Assembly (NCBI GenBank): GCA_001839685.1
Contig: MLAK01001431.1
Coordinates: forward strand, 1 to 15,930
Direction of reading: 5' to 3'
Source of the DNA: Tritrichomonas foetus
Taxonomy: Eukaryota; Parabasalia; Tritrichomonadida; Tritrichomonadidae
DNA: 15,930 nucleotides
Position numbers and translations under genes: made by a program. Below the pieces are notes generated by a model. That model was not told where the DNA came from. It did no database searches and saw nothing but the letters and a program-made list of their open reading frames with translations. Below, piece by piece: positions 15,861 through 15,930 of the stretch. How positions within the stretch are numbered: the stretch's first letter is position 1; each line of letters begins with the position of its first letter.

Positions 15861-15930
15861 ATGTTTGGGTCATTACGACCCCCTAAAACATTTCACGTCA
15901 TCACCACCATCAATTCAAAAATAACCCAAA
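15861..15930 (+). CDS. Possible 5' end of a gene running off the window
   Basis: An ATG frame stays open for 23 codons to the edge (MFGSLRPPKTFHVITT and on). From 15866 the sequence turns less AT-rich and uses C-ending codons (GTC, ATC, ACC), like RPL11 and unlike the spacer before it. No full initiator is found within 30 bases upstream. Too short for a family call; partial at the 3' end. Confidence 0.4.
   Translation, partial: MFGSLRPPKTFHVITTINSKITQ

Overview
The window looks like nuclear DNA of a trichomonad parabasalid, most probably Tritrichomonas or a close relative; I assign this by family content, not by any search. The sequence is AT-rich, the genes show no introns, and spacers are short to moderate. 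Several starts are preceded within about 10-40 bases by matches to the core promoter elements known from Trichomonas vaginalis: the initiator TCAY(T/A), M3 and M5 (CCTTT). TAAA, the trichomonad polyadenylation signal, lies at or near most stops. Two gene types are typical of expanded trichomonad families: a DUF3447/ankyrin protein and a small divergent protein kinase.

Layout from left to right. A tRNA-Phe(GAA) on the minus strand is cut by the left edge. A Vps28-like ESCRT-I gene follows on plus (151-1056). Next is a large, lineage-specific type I membrane protein (1577-4642, longest frame from 1538), then an F-BAR plus SH3 adaptor (4882-5997). Convergent to that adaptor is an ER-type Hsp70 of the GRP170/Lhs1 class on minus (6287-8788). 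It shares an 85-bp divergent promoter with ribosomal protein L11 (8874-9395).

After a 670-bp spacer comes an ankyrin gene (10067-11950). Its last repeat is displaced into another reading frame (to 12063), so the 3' end appears damaged. A 900-bp AT-rich spacer holds a perfect 16-bp inverted repeat. It is followed by a protein kinase with altered HRD and DFG motifs (12966-13904) and, convergent to it, a two-repeat Myb factor (14321-15448, minus). The right end has a possible 80-codon gene on minus (15591-15833) and, 27 bp away, the possible 5' end of another gene on plus (15861 to the edge).

Functionally this is a mixed neighbourhood, not an operon or a dedicated system. Vps28 (endosomal sorting), the F-BAR/SH3 protein (membrane curvature) and the ER chaperone all touch membrane traffic, but the order suggests no co-regulation beyond the GRP170/RPL11 bidirectional promoter. 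I found no convincing new multi-gene system. The most useful leads are the frame-broken ankyrin end, the atypical kinase, the QKEL-ended chaperone, the compact bidirectional promoter, and the small gene at the right edge.
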